Origin: Hoplostethus atlanticus
Lineage: Eukaryota; Chordata; Actinopteri; Trachichthyiformes; Trachichthyidae
Direction of reading: 5' to 3'
Assembly (NCBI GenBank): GCA_034670405.1
Contig: JAXDDX010000015.1
Span: 4,122,001-4,186,000, forward strand
DNA length: 64,000 bases
Shown here: piece by piece, positions 10,564 to 21,891 of the stretch
Layout of the letters: every line of letters starts with the position of its first letter
How positions within the stretch are numbered: position 1 is the stretch's first letter
Notes under the pieces: model-generated
What the model was told of the DNA's origin: nothing
Databases searched by the model: none
Seen by the model: the letters and a program-made list of their open reading frames with translations, nothing else
Made by a program: the position numbers and the translations under genes

Positions 10564-11767
10564 AGTAGAGTGTCCAGCTTTACAGAAGCACAAACAACAT
10601 GCTGTTAGTTGGACTCATTCATTACAAGGTTTCCATTACAGGATATATTAGATAGACTTAAATAGACCGAGCAGGTGAGACATCTTCCTTCTTATCTATC
10701 TTTCTACCACTAAAGTTGTGGTGTGTTTAAAACTTGGCTTCAAACAGCTGTAAACCTAGGTAACCACTAGGGGGCACTAGGTAGGAAACAATACATGTGA
10801 TATACACTCTAACAACCCTAACTTTTGATAAATAAGGTTGACCTGAATAAACATGGCGTCCAAACCCATGTTCAATATCAAATATTAAACCAATATTCAA
10901 TGTCAGAGTCCAATCCAAAGTCTGTGGCAGATCAAAAGCTTATCTGTGTCTAATATCAGGTTGTAGCTTTATTATGCATCAATCAAACGGTGTACTTTAA
11001 TCATCTACAGAACTACAGAGCAGCCTTCCTGTCCTGATTAAAACATGTTTCCAAACCATTACAACAAATGAACCAGTTCATGACTTTATGATTGTTCTCA
11101 TATTTGTATGATTTTTAAAACAGTTTGTTAAAAATAGTGGTGTCCAATGTGAGGTCAAAAGTCAATACAAGATCAAATGTAAGTATGAAGTTTATGTCTA
11201 GATCCTGTCTTAGACTGTCTAAGATCAAAGGAATAATTTCTTATAAACATGAATGAGCTGATGTATTATTTGGATATACAGAGATAATTAAATCTCCAAC
11301 AATAAAAACCTTGTCGTGCCGAGCCATTATCAAAGATAAGAGGTCTGAGAAATCAGTGATGAAATTACTGAATTATTATTATGTTATCGAGATCAACGTA
11401 CCAATACAGAAATAATCGGTTGTTTCTGATTAACAGAAAATATTAGAGACTCAAATGAAGTGAGTTCCCCATATAATGCAGGGTTACTTACTGAAGTTAT
11501 TGCCATGAAAGTCAGTCACAACGGGTGACTTGTTTCTTGGCCAGATCTCTCTTGACAAAGAGCTTTATTTTAATCTCAATAGAACTACCTGGTTAAATAA
11601 AGATTACATCCATAATTAATGAGTGTGACAGACGCTGCTACTTCTCCTTTGTCAGTCCTGGGTGTCTGTAGGCTGCTACCACATCCTCATGACTTTAGTA
11701 TCAAAGTCTAAACCAGTCTAAACTTGTGGATAGAAACCAAGTCTGTGGCAGAGAAAACACAGGTCAG
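10564..11767. other. 5' flank of gene A, no coding gene
   Basis: The first about 90 bases after the start codon match 21892-21980 upstream of gene B. The stretch at about 11640-11710 matches about 22435-22560 and may include a non-coding 5' exon or promoter; I cannot place a TSS. Between them lies unique AT-rich DNA and the LINE tail at 11530-11610. Confidence 0.6.
11530..11610 (+). mobile_element. LINE 3'-end remnant
   Basis: The string TTCTTGGCCAGATCTCTCTT, then TTTAATCTCAATAGAAC and CTGGTTAAATAAAG, is the common 3' end of fish LINE-like repeats. A second related tail is at about 13135-13215. No coding part is left. Confidence 0.6.
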
Positions 11768-11839
11768 GTGGTGCAGTTTTATTATTATTATTTTAGTTTC
11801 ATTATACGTCTATCAAATGGTGAACTATAACCAGAGAGA

Positions 11840-11894
<55 letters not shown>

Positions 11895-12400
11895 AGCAGG
11901 AAAAGAAGAACCATCCCAGGATATATCCAGAATACTGCATTTAAACACACACATTGTTTTATATTGGTCCTTTTCTCACCTGTCCAGAAGGGGCAGCTGC
12001 TGATCTCTGAATTACCCAAATTTACAGTTCAATAGTATTTATTACATATGATCTACATACCTACCACATAAATTTACCATACTACTCATATATAGGCAGA
12101 GCAATACATTTTTCGACAACATTTTAAAGCAAAAAAAATAAATAAAAAGATTTAAAACTATGCTTGTTTGAAAAGAAGAATACAACACAATATTACTCAG
12201 AAGCTGCAAATACAAATTCTCCCTTTGATTTGAAGTGTAGTGGAAGTCTTTGGTTCCCCAATGTGGATAGATTACTTTTGAACCATGCTTAAAGGGGAAT
12301 TTCATCAGAATAAAGGTTTTGGACAATCCCCTATAATTTAGCTATATTTTAAATTGTTTTTAGTTTTGGGTTCTCATAATCAATTACACTGCAATTCTTT
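11768..12400. repeat. Second copy of NLR-unit 3' flank
   Basis: Homologous to 1-131 joined directly to 1510-1990 (and to 2760-3245 in the local duplication). It includes a GA microsatellite at about 11836-11890. This marks the start of the second segmental copy, so the repeat unit is about 11.7 kb long (1 to 11768). Confidence 0.8.
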
Positions 12401-12408
12401 GACATGCA

Positions 12409-13215
12409 GGGCCGGCCCTAGACTTTTGGGGGCCCTGAGCAGGATTTGGTTTGGGGCCCCCCCTCATTGTAACGTGTTGCCACTTCACATGGCACTGAAC
12501 CACTTGTGTATTGTAAATATTAGTTTAAGCACACATAATGTAAAGACTAAAGTGGGACCTATTAGCAGCAACACTATCTTTAAATAGACTACAGTATTTG
12601 TCTATTACCCCCTAAGTGCTGGCAAACTGTCGAAGAATAGCTTGTGAAGATACTTATGCCGCAAAATGTAATTTTTTTTTACCACAGAATCCTGGGAGTG
12701 CTTGTTTCGCAGGCTACAGTAAATTACTTAGCCTACCTAAATTGTCCATTTCGCCCGTCTCTGAGCTTATTGTTTTGTCACTATTTGTGTCACAGTTTTT
12801 GTTTAGGAAGTTCAATTTTTATTTCATTATTGTCTTGTGTTCATTATTTTTTTTCCCCAGAGACCAGGGGTAATGGGTAGTGGGTAGGGCCATGGGTAAT
12901 GGGTAATGGGTAGGGCCAGCTCTGCTGACATGACATTTTGTGAAGTGCTTTATTTAGTCAAGATTTAAATGGGTTTGGTCTATCAGCCTGCTGGTTTGAT
13001 ATTGATCTACTGCCTATTGGAGCAGTTTTACAGAAAAGTTGACTATGCTCTTTGCTTAATGTGACTTTGATTGTATCTTTCTTACATTGTTGTATGTTTT
13101 TGTCTGTGACTTTAATGTTTATCATGATGCTGCTTTCTTAACCAGGTCACCCCTGAAAAGGAGATTCTTGTATTGTTATTGTAATGTTATTGGGAATAAA
13201 CTGGTTAAATAAAAG
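12409..13215. mobile_element. Transposon-derived insert, hAT-like end plus LINE-like tail
   Basis: Starts with CAGGGCCGGCCCTAGACTTT and then G/C-rich tracts typical of a widespread fish hAT-type terminal region. The rest is AT-rich without a coding frame and ends with a LINE-like tail (CTGAAAAGGAGATT, then GGTTAAATAAAAG). It interrupts the homology with copy 1, so it is specific to copy 2. I could not find the matching opposite terminus. Confidence 0.45.
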
Positions 13216-13754
13216 GTGAAATCAAAACACTGAAATGCATTGAAACCATCTCAATTATGTCATAGATTAAATGTTCCTTTAATAGGTGAAGTCAAAACTT
13301 ACAACTTACAGAACAACAGACAAATATATTGGTTTATTTTAGAGAAATAATAATTACATATTGAAGTCAACAAAACAATGCTTGCTTGTAAAGAAGAAAA
13401 TGGAAATGTTCTGAACTTAAAACAAGAAAGATGTTTAGCTTGGAGTAGTGAGATTAATAAAATACAAAATAAAACAAAGGTCCAAAGGAAATATTGTTTA
13501 ACCTTTCAATCAACAACAGACTCTCAGATGATCAATAATAACTTGATTCTTTCTGGTTAAATATATCAATCATTTAATTTTCAAAATAAAATGTCCATGT
13601 TCTTGTACATGTGTGATGTTAAAACCATGTTCAGGTACCCTACACACAGGATGTTTTCTCACTTTGAGATGTAGGTGTGTGTGTGTGTGTGTGTGTGTGT
13701 GAGATCCAGTCCAGACTGAACTATCATTTCAGTAAGTGTCTTTGGAGTGTTTCT

Positions 13755-14314
13755 CTACACAGGAAGCGACTCTCCTTCTTCTATCTGACACAGAGACACT
13801 GAGGAACCAAACGACCAAAACCTAAACCCAGGGTAGAGGGGTTCAGTGAATGTTGAGGTGAAGGTGTGGAGGTGGATCAGTGAGTCAGAGGAGACTCTGT
13901 AGAAGGACAGAGTGCCAGCAGGCCAGTCCAGATACACTCCTACTCTATTAGTGTCAGAGGAGGAGGGGATACATAGGTCTGTTGCTTTGTTATTGTGCCA
14001 GGCAGTGTAACTATCATCAAAGCAGAACAGACTCCAGGACTTTTCATTCCATCCAAGCAAGCAGTCAACACCCTCTCCTCTCCTTCTGATTCCTCTGTAT
14101 GTCACTCCGACATCAACCTCTCCTTTCCTCTCCACCTCCCAGTAACACCGCCCAGTCAGACCATTTCTACACAGCACCTGTTCCCAGTAGTCAAATCTCT
14201 CTGGGTGATCAGGATATGGCTGCTTCTCTCTCACCACTGTCACATTTCTGTTGTCCTCAGACAGAGAGAGGTTTCTGTTTGCTGTGTTTGGGTCCAGCGT
14301 GAGTTCACAGACAT
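13755..14314 (-). pseudogene. Gene B B30.2 exon (open, natural C-terminus)
   Basis: This 560-bp exon encodes [52 protein letters not shown] and YPGFRFW, ending CQIEEGESLPV and TAG. It shows what gene A's exon looked like before the solo-LTR insertion. It has no internal stop, which suggests recent decay of the rest of the gene or continued use of this exon. Confidence 0.85.
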
Positions 14315-14485
14315 CTGGTGGGAAGAACAAGACACATTACAGCAGCAGTTTCTGATCTAATAGACCAGTTATGTTGATTATTGGTTGATTCATTGGTTTA
14401 TTGGTTTGTTATTAATTGTATGTCTTTGTTTCTCAGAGGTTTTAGTGTATAATGTGTTTAACAACACTAGAAAAGCTCAACTTAC

Positions 14486-14532
14486 ACCTGAAGGGCGATG
14501 GTTTCAATCGACACTTTCCACCATGACCCACA
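14486..14532 (-). pseudogene. Gene B 47-bp VGHGG linker exon
   Basis: Same size, splice sites and phase as 5473-5519 of gene A, with VGHGG in place of VDHGG. The 3' split codon again yields Tyr before the B30.2 domain. Confidence 0.78.
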
Positions 14533-14581
14533 CTGTGGAAGAGGTAGACACAAGAGACGTTGAGACAGAAAGACAAATGGA

Positions 14582-14641
14582 AAACACAACACAACACAAC
14601 ACAACACAATACAACACAACACAAAACACACACACACACAC
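14582..14641. repeat. ACAACACA / CA microsatellite
   Basis: Short tandem repeat in the gene B intron between the last LRR exon and the linker exon, at the place of the gene A CA tract (5575-5632). Confidence 0.85.
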
Positions 14642-14671
14642 CTAATGTAACTGTAGAGTAACATAACCTAC

Positions 14672-15395
14672 TTGAGAGTGTCCAGTCTCCAGCGTGGATC
14701 CTCCAGTCCAGCAGAGAGCAGCTTCTCTCCTGAGTCTCCAGGGTGATTGTAGCTCAGGTCCAACTCTCTCAGATGGGAGGGGTTGGAGCTCAGAGCTGAG
14801 GCCAGAGAAGCATAGCCTTCCTCCGTGACAAGACAGCCTGACAGCCTGGAAACACATAAAACAAGGTACGTGTTAGATTTTATTAGAATACTACTCTGAA
14901 ATTAGTTGTGATACTGCAGTTGAATGCTTCCAAAAACTATAACTGTCTCAAATTTAAACAGCTGACTGATCTGTTTTGTTTTAATTTGGTCCAGTTTGAG
15001 AGGTCATCACTCAATTTGTAACAGAATCTTAGAAGTTCTTTCTGGTATTTTCAGTTTCAACAACAGAGGCAACAAGGAGAGGAAATAATATGAAACATCA
15101 CCCTGGAAATGAATTCACAGGGACTAGAAGGTAGTGCTAAATGTATCACAACTGGCTAAATGTTTGGGTCACAACCAGGATGTAAATGATCAGTTGTTGA
15201 ACATATTGAGGAATATTGACCTGAGAGTGTCCAGTCTACAGTGTGGACTCCCCAGTCCAGCAGAGAGCATCTTCACTCCTGAATCCTGCAGGTCGTTGTT
15301 ACTCAGGTCCAGCTCTCTCAGACTGCAGGACTTGGAGCTGAGCACTGAGGCCAGAGCTTCACAGCTTCTCTCTGCCCAGCTTACAGCCACCCAGC
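14672..15395 (-). pseudogene. Gene B LRR exons, one fused and frameshifted
   Basis: Exon 14845-14672 (174 bp) is the counterpart of gene A's last LRR exon. Exon 15395-15221 (175 bp) has the upstream intron and acceptor of gene A's first LRR exon (7195) but the donor side and downstream intron of its second (5975). It therefore looks like a crossover product that removed about 1 kb. An extra base (GCCCAGC where gene A has GACAGC) shifts the frame near the 5' end. Confidence 0.8.
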
Positions 15396-15477
15396 CTGAA
15401 GAAGCATTAGTGATGAACAACAAGAAATGACTTTGAAAACAATGACATTCAATATATCTATTTATCTATGCACCTAC

Positions 15478-17283
15478 AGAGATATATTGGAGGCTTTGAC
15501 CACTGGCAGCAGCCTCAGAAGACCCTCCTCTGAAGCAGAGTATTTCCTCAGGTCAAAGATGTCCAGCTCTTTTTCTGATGACAGTAACATGAAGACCAGA
15601 GCTGACCACTGAGCAGGGGAGAGTTTGTCTGTGGAGAGACGTCCCGATGTCAGGTACTGTTGGATCTCCTCCACCAGAGAATGGTCATTCAGCTCATTCA
15701 GACAGTGGAACAGATTGATGCTTCTCTCTGGAGAGGGATTCTCCCTGATCTTTTCCTTAAGGTACTGGACTGTTACCTTGTTGGTTTGTGAGCTACTTCC
15801 TGTCTGTTTTATCAAACCTCGTAGGAGAGTCTGATTGGTCTCCAGTGAAAGACCCATGAGGAAGCGAAGGAACAAGTCCAGGTGTCCATTTGGGCTGTGT
15901 AAGGCCTTGTCCACAGCACTCCGGTAGAGGTGTTGTACTTCATATTTGTCTCTTAATACTGTAGACAACCAGGATGTTGATTGAGTTTCTGACAGTAGAT
16001 TGACACCAGTGGTGATGAATGACAGAAAGACATAAACAGCAGCCAGAAACTCCTGAATGCTCAGATGGACAAAGCAGAACACCTGGTGCTGGTACAGCCC
16101 ATGCTCCTCTTTAAAGATCTGTGTGAACACTCCTGAGTACACTGAGGCTGCTGTGATATCAATGCCACACTCAGTCAGGTCTGCTTCATAGAAGATCAGG
16201 TTGCCTTTCTCCAGCTGCTCAAAAGCCAGTTTTCCCAGAGACAGAATCATCTTGCTGGTCTCTGTATTCCAGTGTGGATCTGTCTCAGCTCTGCCATGAT
16301 ACTTGACATTCCCCTGTATAGACTGAACCACCAGGAAGTGGATGTACATCTCAGTCAGGGTCTTAGGCAGCGCTCCTTTCTGATTGGTTCTCCACATATG
16401 CTCCAGAACGGTAGAAGTGATCCAGCAGAAGACTGGGATGTGGCACATGATGTGGAGGCTTTGTGATATCTTGATGTGGGAGATGATTCTGCTGGCTAGT
16501 TCCTCATCTCTGAATCTCTTCCTGAAGTACTCCTCTTTCTGTGGGTCAGTGAACCCTCTCACCTCAGTCACCATGTCAATGCACTCAGGAGGGATCTGAT
16601 TGGCTGCTGCAGGTCGTGTGGTTATCCAGAGGTGAGCAGAGGGAAGCAGTTTCCCCTTGATGAGGTTTGTCAGCAGCACGTCCACTGAGGTTGACTCTGT
16701 AACATCAGTCCAAATCTGGTTGTTCTGGAAGTCTAGAGGAAGTCGACACTCATCCAGACCGTCAAAGATGAACACAACCTGGAACTTGTCAAAGCTGCAG
16801 ATTTCTGATTCTTTGGTCTCAATGAAGAAGTGATGAAGAAGTTCCACCAAACTGAACTTTTTCCCTTTCAGCAAATTCAGCTCTCGGAAAGTGAATGGAA
16901 ACGTGAACTGTATATATCGTGGTTGGCTTTGTCTTCAGCCCAGTCCAGAGTGAACTTCTGTGTTAAGACTGTTTTACCAATGCCAGCCACTCCCTTTGTC
17001 ATCAATGTCCTGATTGTTTCCTCTCTTCCAGGTAAGGGTTTAAAGATGTCTTCACATGTGATTGTTGTTTCATCTCTGGCTGGTTTCTTGGATGCTGTTT
17101 CAATCTGTCTGACCTCATGTTCATCGTTGACCTCTCCACTCCCTCCCTCTGTGATGTAGAGCTCTGTGTAGATCTGATTTAGAAGTGTTGAGTTTCCTGC
17201 TTTAGCGATCCCCTCAAACAAACACTGAAACTTCTCCTTCAGGTTAGATTTGAGTTTACGTTGGCACACTGCAGCAAGAGTTT
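15478..17283 (-). pseudogene. Gene B FISNA-NACHT exon with 2-bp insertion
   Basis: Very similar to the gene A NACHT exon, with the P-loop GVAGIGKT and Walker B region [10 protein letters not shown] present. An extra AT at about 16908 (TATATATCG against TATATCATG) shifts the frame just after NHDI, splitting the exon into open segments of about 136 and 466 codons. Everything downstream of the shift stays open, so the break is probably recent. Confidence 0.87.
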
Positions 17284-17286
17284 CTG

Positions 17287-18826
17287 AATGAACAAACATT
17301 ACATTACAGTCATTTAGCAGACTCTTTTATCCAAAGTGACTTACAATAAGTGCATTCAACATAGGTAGGCAAGAAAACTACTAGTCACCAGAAATCATAA
17401 GTGCATTTCCTTCCTAAACAAGCAACTAAGAGCATAACTAGTGCTAAGGTAAAAGTGCAATAAGTTAGCTCCCTACTTTTTCTTAAACAAATGAGACAAA
17501 TAAGTGTATCAAATAAACAAGAGCTAAGACAAATAAGTGAATCAAATAAACAAGAGCTAAGACAAATATGTGTATCAAATAAACAAGAGCCAATAAACAA
17601 GAGCTCAGACAAATAATTGACGACAAATAGGCAAGGCTAAGAGGAAGGGTCAGGGTAGTGTTTCTTGAAGAGGTGGGTTTTCAGCCTGCGGCGAAAGATG
17701 GCAGCGACTCTACTGTCCTGACATCAGTGGGGAGTTCATTCCACCACTGCGGGGCCAGAACAGAGAAAAGCCGTGACCGTGTAGATCGGCCGCAGGGGGC
17801 TCTGAGTGACGGGGCAACCAGTCGCCTCGAGGCAGGGTCACACCCAGATTCCTCGCAGTCCGAGTTGACATCACCACAGCATTATCAATGGTTATGGCCA
17901 GGTCTCGGTGCAGACAGCCCTTCCCCGGGAGGAACACCAGCTCAGTCTTGTCCAGGTTGAGCTTCAGGTGGTGCATCGACATCCACTCCGAGATGTCTGC
18001 CAGGCATGCAGCAATGCGTGCCTCCACTTGTGCGTCAGAGGGGAGGAATGACAGGATCAGCTGGGTGTCATCTGCATAGCAGTGGTAGGAAAAGTCGTGG
18101 GAGTGGATAACGGAACCAAGAGATGTTGTGTAGAGGGAAAAAAGAAGAGGACCCAGAACCCCAGTAGTGAGCCTGCATGGTTCTGACACAGACCCTCTCA
18201 GTGTCACCTGGTAGGAGCAATCCGTCAGGTAGGATGCAAACATGGAGAGTGCAGAGCCTGAGACATACATCCCCTCAAGGGTGGAGAAGAGGATCTGGTG
18301 GTTCACTGTGTCAAACGCTGCAGACAGGTCCAGGAGTATCAGGACAGAGGCATGGAGTGACTCCGTCACTGCCAGGAGGGCAGTCTCGTCGAGTGACCCA
18401 CTTTGAACCCAGACTGGTGGGGATCCAAGAGGTTGTTCTGGTGGAGGTACAAGGACAGTTGATTGAAGACAGCATGTTCAAGAGTTTTTGATAGGAAGGG
18501 TAGAAGGGAAACTGGTCTGTAGTTCTTGACCTCAGAGGGGTCAAGTGTTGGTTTCTTCAGAAGGGGGGTGACTCTGGCAGTCTTGAAAGCAGAGGGAAAG
18601 CATCCAGACACCAGAGACGTGTTGATGAGGTGGGTCAGGAAGGGAAGAAGTTCAGGTGCAGTAGACTGAAGCAGAGTGGATGGGACCGGGTCAAGGGAGC
18701 ATGTGGTGGGGCGGCTAGATGTAACAAGGTGAAGGACCTCGTTTGGGGAGAGGGGAGAAAAATGGGATAGGGAGAGAGGTGGGGAGGGAAAAGGTGGAGA
18801 GGGTGGTAGAGAGGAAATGAACAAAC
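17287..18826 (-). mobile_element. 5'-truncated L2 LINE in gene B intron, 11-bp TSD
   Basis: The element proper is 17298-18815, flanked by AATGAACAAAC at 17287-17297 and 18816-18826. On the minus strand it encodes an RT in two frames: NYRPVSLLPFLSKTLE (about 18480) and ILLDLSAAFDTVNHQIL, then CYADDTQL and TELVFLPGKG. The stop or frame change is near 18367. The 3' tail is the fish LINE end ending CATTTAGCAG-like and ATTACATTAC repeats at 17298. Gene A's intron has the same target site uninterrupted at about 9110-9125, so the insertion followed the duplication. Confidence 0.88.
17492..17610. repeat. 33-bp tandem repeat in L2 3' region
   Basis: About three and a half units of a 33-bp sequence (core GTATCAAATAAACAAGAGC) in the 3' untranslated part of the L2 element. 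Confidence 0.8.
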
Positions 18827-19065
18827 AACAAATAACATCAATGTTTTTTCAGTACTGTACGCTACGGTGTTCAGCAGTTTACATCCACATGAACAAATCA
18901 ATTTTACCAGATTATTTCAATGGGGATTGAGCTCATTTATCTTCCAATCTGAAACTGAATCGGTCTTGTTTTAATAATGTCTAAATTTATAGCAGGAAAA
19001 TTAATAATCTCCTGTTTTCCTCCATTTACCCTTTACATCATAGTAAACCTGTTAAAACCTCTTAC
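18827..19065. other. Gene B intron remainder
   Basis: Sequence between the L2 and exon 4, homologous to the 9125-9513 intron of gene A with a deletion. No gene. Confidence 0.7.
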
Positions 19066-19582
19066 TGCTCTGCAGAGTCAGCCAGCTCCTCCTGCTTCAT
19101 TCTCCTCAGGAACTGCAGTGTGATCTTCAGAAGTGCCTCTCTGTTGGTCCTCCTCTGCTCTTCCTCCTCACCGTCCACCTCCTCCTCTTCCTCCATCTGC
19201 CTCTCTAAGTATTCTGGGTAATCTCGAGTCAGAACCCTCTGGAACCTCTTCAGTTCGTTCTTCACTAAAGTGACGATGTTCTCCTCAAGCAGCTGGAACA
19301 GAATCACATATCAATTAAACTTTCATAATAAACTTATGGAATGTAACATAAAACCCATCTGTCATTGACTGAAAGCCCTCTGGAGTGTAGTATGGAGATT
19401 ATTATGACCAGAATAGTTTTCATTTCATTTGTAACTAGTAAAAGGTGTTGTTGTACATTTACACACCATAAATATGGAGTCCAGGTCTGTTTGATGCTCC
19501 TGGGCAGACTGACCACTGGGAACCTCTGACCTCTGCTGGTGGACTCTGTGGAGAAAACATCACATATTAGGTCTCCGGATAT

Positions 19583-19584
<2 letters not shown>

Positions 19585-19629
<45 letters not shown>
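19585..19629. repeat. (CA)n microsatellite
   Basis: Pure CA tract in the gene B intron next to exon 2. Confidence 0.92.
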
Positions 19630-19630
<1 letters not shown>

Positions 19631-19829
19631 ACCTTTGCTCAGTAGAGTGGTGTCCATCGTCCACGGTGGACAGAGTGGTGTCCATCTTTGAACTCAATAG
19701 GAAAATCCATAGACTGGTCACTCTTCATGGACACACAGCTGGGTACAGGGGAGACTGGTTTCTCCTGCTGGATCCTCCTAGAAACACAGGATTGATATAA
19801 CAGGGGTGATGTGCAACAGAGTGTTGCAA

Positions 19830-21545
19830 TATGGACTTTGGTGTCCCACAAGGCTCTGTCCTAGGACCACTGCTATTCTCTATCTATATGCTACCACTTG
19901 GTGGCATCATTCGCAAATTTGGCATTAACTTCCATTGCTACGCCGATGACACCCAAATTTACATACCAGTCAAACCAACCGATGACACCCAATTCCAAAA
20001 ACTAGAGGCCTGCCTATCAGAGGTCAAATATTGGATGTCCCTAAACTTCCTACTCCTTAATGGCAGCAAAACTGAGATGCTGATTGTGGGACCGGCTAGA
20101 CATAGACACTTATTTGAGAATAGTACTCTTAACTTTGATAGTTGTGTAATCTCCCAGAGCCCATACGTTAAAAACCTTGGGGTAAAATTCGACCCTACCC
20201 ACTCATTCGAGTTGCACATTAAGGAGATCACTAAATCAGCGTTTTATCATCTTCGCAATATTGCTAAAATTCGACCTATGCTAACAGAGGCAGACGCAGA
20301 AATTTTAGTACATGCCTTTGTATCATCCAGAATCGATTATTGCAATGTCCTTTTCTCGGGCTTACCTACTGGGCGCACTAAAAAACTACAACTGGTCCAG
20401 AATGCTGCTGCCAGAATCCTGACCAAAACTAGGAAATTCGACCATATAACTCCCATCCTGTCCTCATTACACTGGCTACCAATTCAGGCCAGGTGTGACT
20501 TTAAGGTGCTTTTACTTACATATAAATCATTACATGGGATGGCACCGTCCTATTTATCCGATTTGATTAAACCTTATAAACCGCCACGCGCCCTCAGATC
20601 TCAGGACGCTGGCTACCTGTCTATCCCAGCAGTCAAAAAGAAAACTGCAGGTAACAGAGCCTTCTCTTACCGGGCTCCCTATCTATGGAACAGTCTGCCT
20701 GCCTCAATCAGAGAGGCAGGCTCTATCCAAGTCTTTAAGTCAAGGCTAAAAACCCATTTATTCTCTCTGTCATTTGACCAGCCTTGAGGGAGTGGCTCAG
20801 TCTCTTCTCAGAGTAAGGCTAGACCAGTTAGCTCATCCTAGATCAGGGTCCTGCCGATGGATACTAGCATCCTGCCTACATGTCCTATTCTCCTGGTCTA
20901 CCTGCTCCTGTCCACTGACGCTGGTCATGTTTGTCTGTGTGAGTGAGAGTGTGTGTATGGGTGTGTGTGGGTGAGTCTCCTATCTGTTCCAGGCCGCAGC
21001 CCGGCAGAGTTGGCGTCTGGTTGGTCCCGCCTCCTAGGACGATGCTGACTGAGCGGACGTTGCGTTCCCCTATCTGGGCAGAGTTGGCGTCTGGTTGGTC
21101 CCGCCTCCTAGCACGATGCTGACTGAGCGGACGTTGCGTTCTCCTATGTGGGCAGTGTTGGCGCCTGCATGGTCCCCTAGTCCTATGATGACGCTGACTG
21201 AGTTGCCGTTGCTGTGATGCCGCCCCATCAGATCTGGATGTCCCACCAAAATAAACTTTCATATATTGTGTATACGCTGCTTGCCCAAACTCGGCATCTA
21301 TTGCACGCCCAACCGTCCTGGTAGGGGGATCCCTCTCTGAGTAGCCCCTCCCAAGGTTTCTCCCAATTTTCCCAGTGAGGGTTTGTGGGAGTTTTTCCTT
21401 GTCCTCTCTGAGGGTCTAAGGCTGGGGGATGTCGTGTACTAACCATTTATTATTTTCACATGTTGGGCACTGTGAAGCCCTTAGAGACTGTAACGGTGAT
21501 TAAGGGCTATACAAATAAATGTGATTTGATTTGATTTGATTTGAT
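19830..21545 (+). mobile_element. L2 LINE, 5'-truncated, open RT C-terminal half
   Basis: The plus-strand ORF at 19831-20787 (318 codons) carries [31 protein letters not shown] and the C-terminal L2 block [15 protein letters not shown], then [10 protein letters not shown] and APYLWNSLP. It is the 3' half of an L2-type reverse transcriptase, open to its natural stop. It lacks the RT N-terminus and endonuclease. The 3' UTR ends TTAAGGGCTATACAAATAAA, then tandem TTTGA at about 21520-21545. It sits in the intron between exon 2 and the exon 2 relic of gene B. No clear TSD was found. Confidence 0.9.
21004..21217. repeat. 74-bp tandem repeat, about 3 copies, in L2 3' UTR
   Basis: The unit starting GCAGAGTTGGCGTCTGGTTG recurs at 21004, 21078 and (diverged) 21152. 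It is GC-rich and inside the L2 3' UTR. Confidence 0.85.
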
Positions 21546-21891
21546 GGTAAAAAAAAGGATAGAAAGTATAGATACTCAGTACAACCCTTTCTAGATAAAA
21601 CATGTCATGTTTCTCTTTAAAATTAAGGGGGAAACCCATAGACCGGTCACTCTTCATGGACACACAGCTGGGTACAGGGGAGTCTGGTCTCTCCTGCTGG
21701 ACTGGGCTTCAACACAACACAGACAGAATAATGATGGTGTAATGATATCACTGCTGAGCTCTGAGATGGTGAACAGTGGACAGTTAGAGATCATCATCTT
21801 ACCTCTGAGCTTTGGTCTGGCTGTCATGTTCCCCAGACAGAGAGGTTTTAGAGGTAGGGACACCCTCCTCTCTCTCCTCAGACAGATTCAT

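Larger units (their letters stand above)
13755..21891 (-). pseudogene. NLRC3-like NLR gene B, tandem paralogue of gene A, frame broken
   Basis: Exons by homology and splice sites: 21891-21803, 21706 to about 21630 (relic), 19777-19633, 19545-19467, 19292-19066, 17283-15478, 15395-15221, 14845-14672, 14532-14486, 14314-13755. Compared with gene A: exon 2 has a 28-bp internal tandem duplication (145 against 117 bp), exon 4 lacks two bases (227 against 229), the NACHT exon has two extra bases near 16908 (1806 against 1804), and the LRR exon has one extra base (175 against 174). Each breaks the frame or reads to a stop. Only two LRR exons remain. The B30.2 exon is open and has its natural C-terminus. 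Two L2 LINEs sit in introns. A transcript may exist, but no full NLR can be made by the model shown. Confidence 0.87.
19066..21891 (-). pseudogene. Gene B N-terminal exons, with 28-bp and 2-bp indels
   Basis: Exon 4 (19292-19066) lacks an AG in the run before the donor, so its last codons read ADSAEQ into a stop. Exon 3 (19545-19467) is intact. Exon 2 (19777-19633) has a normal GTAAGT donor, unlike gene A, but an in-exon 28-bp tandem duplication causes a frameshift and stop. A second, incomplete copy of exon 2 lies at 21706 to about 21630 without a donor. Exon 1 (21891-21803) is intact and begins [10 protein letters not shown]. Confidence 0.82.

Noticed and set aside
11724-12035. 103-codon ORF with an RERE run
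   Set aside because: Encoded by a GA microsatellite.
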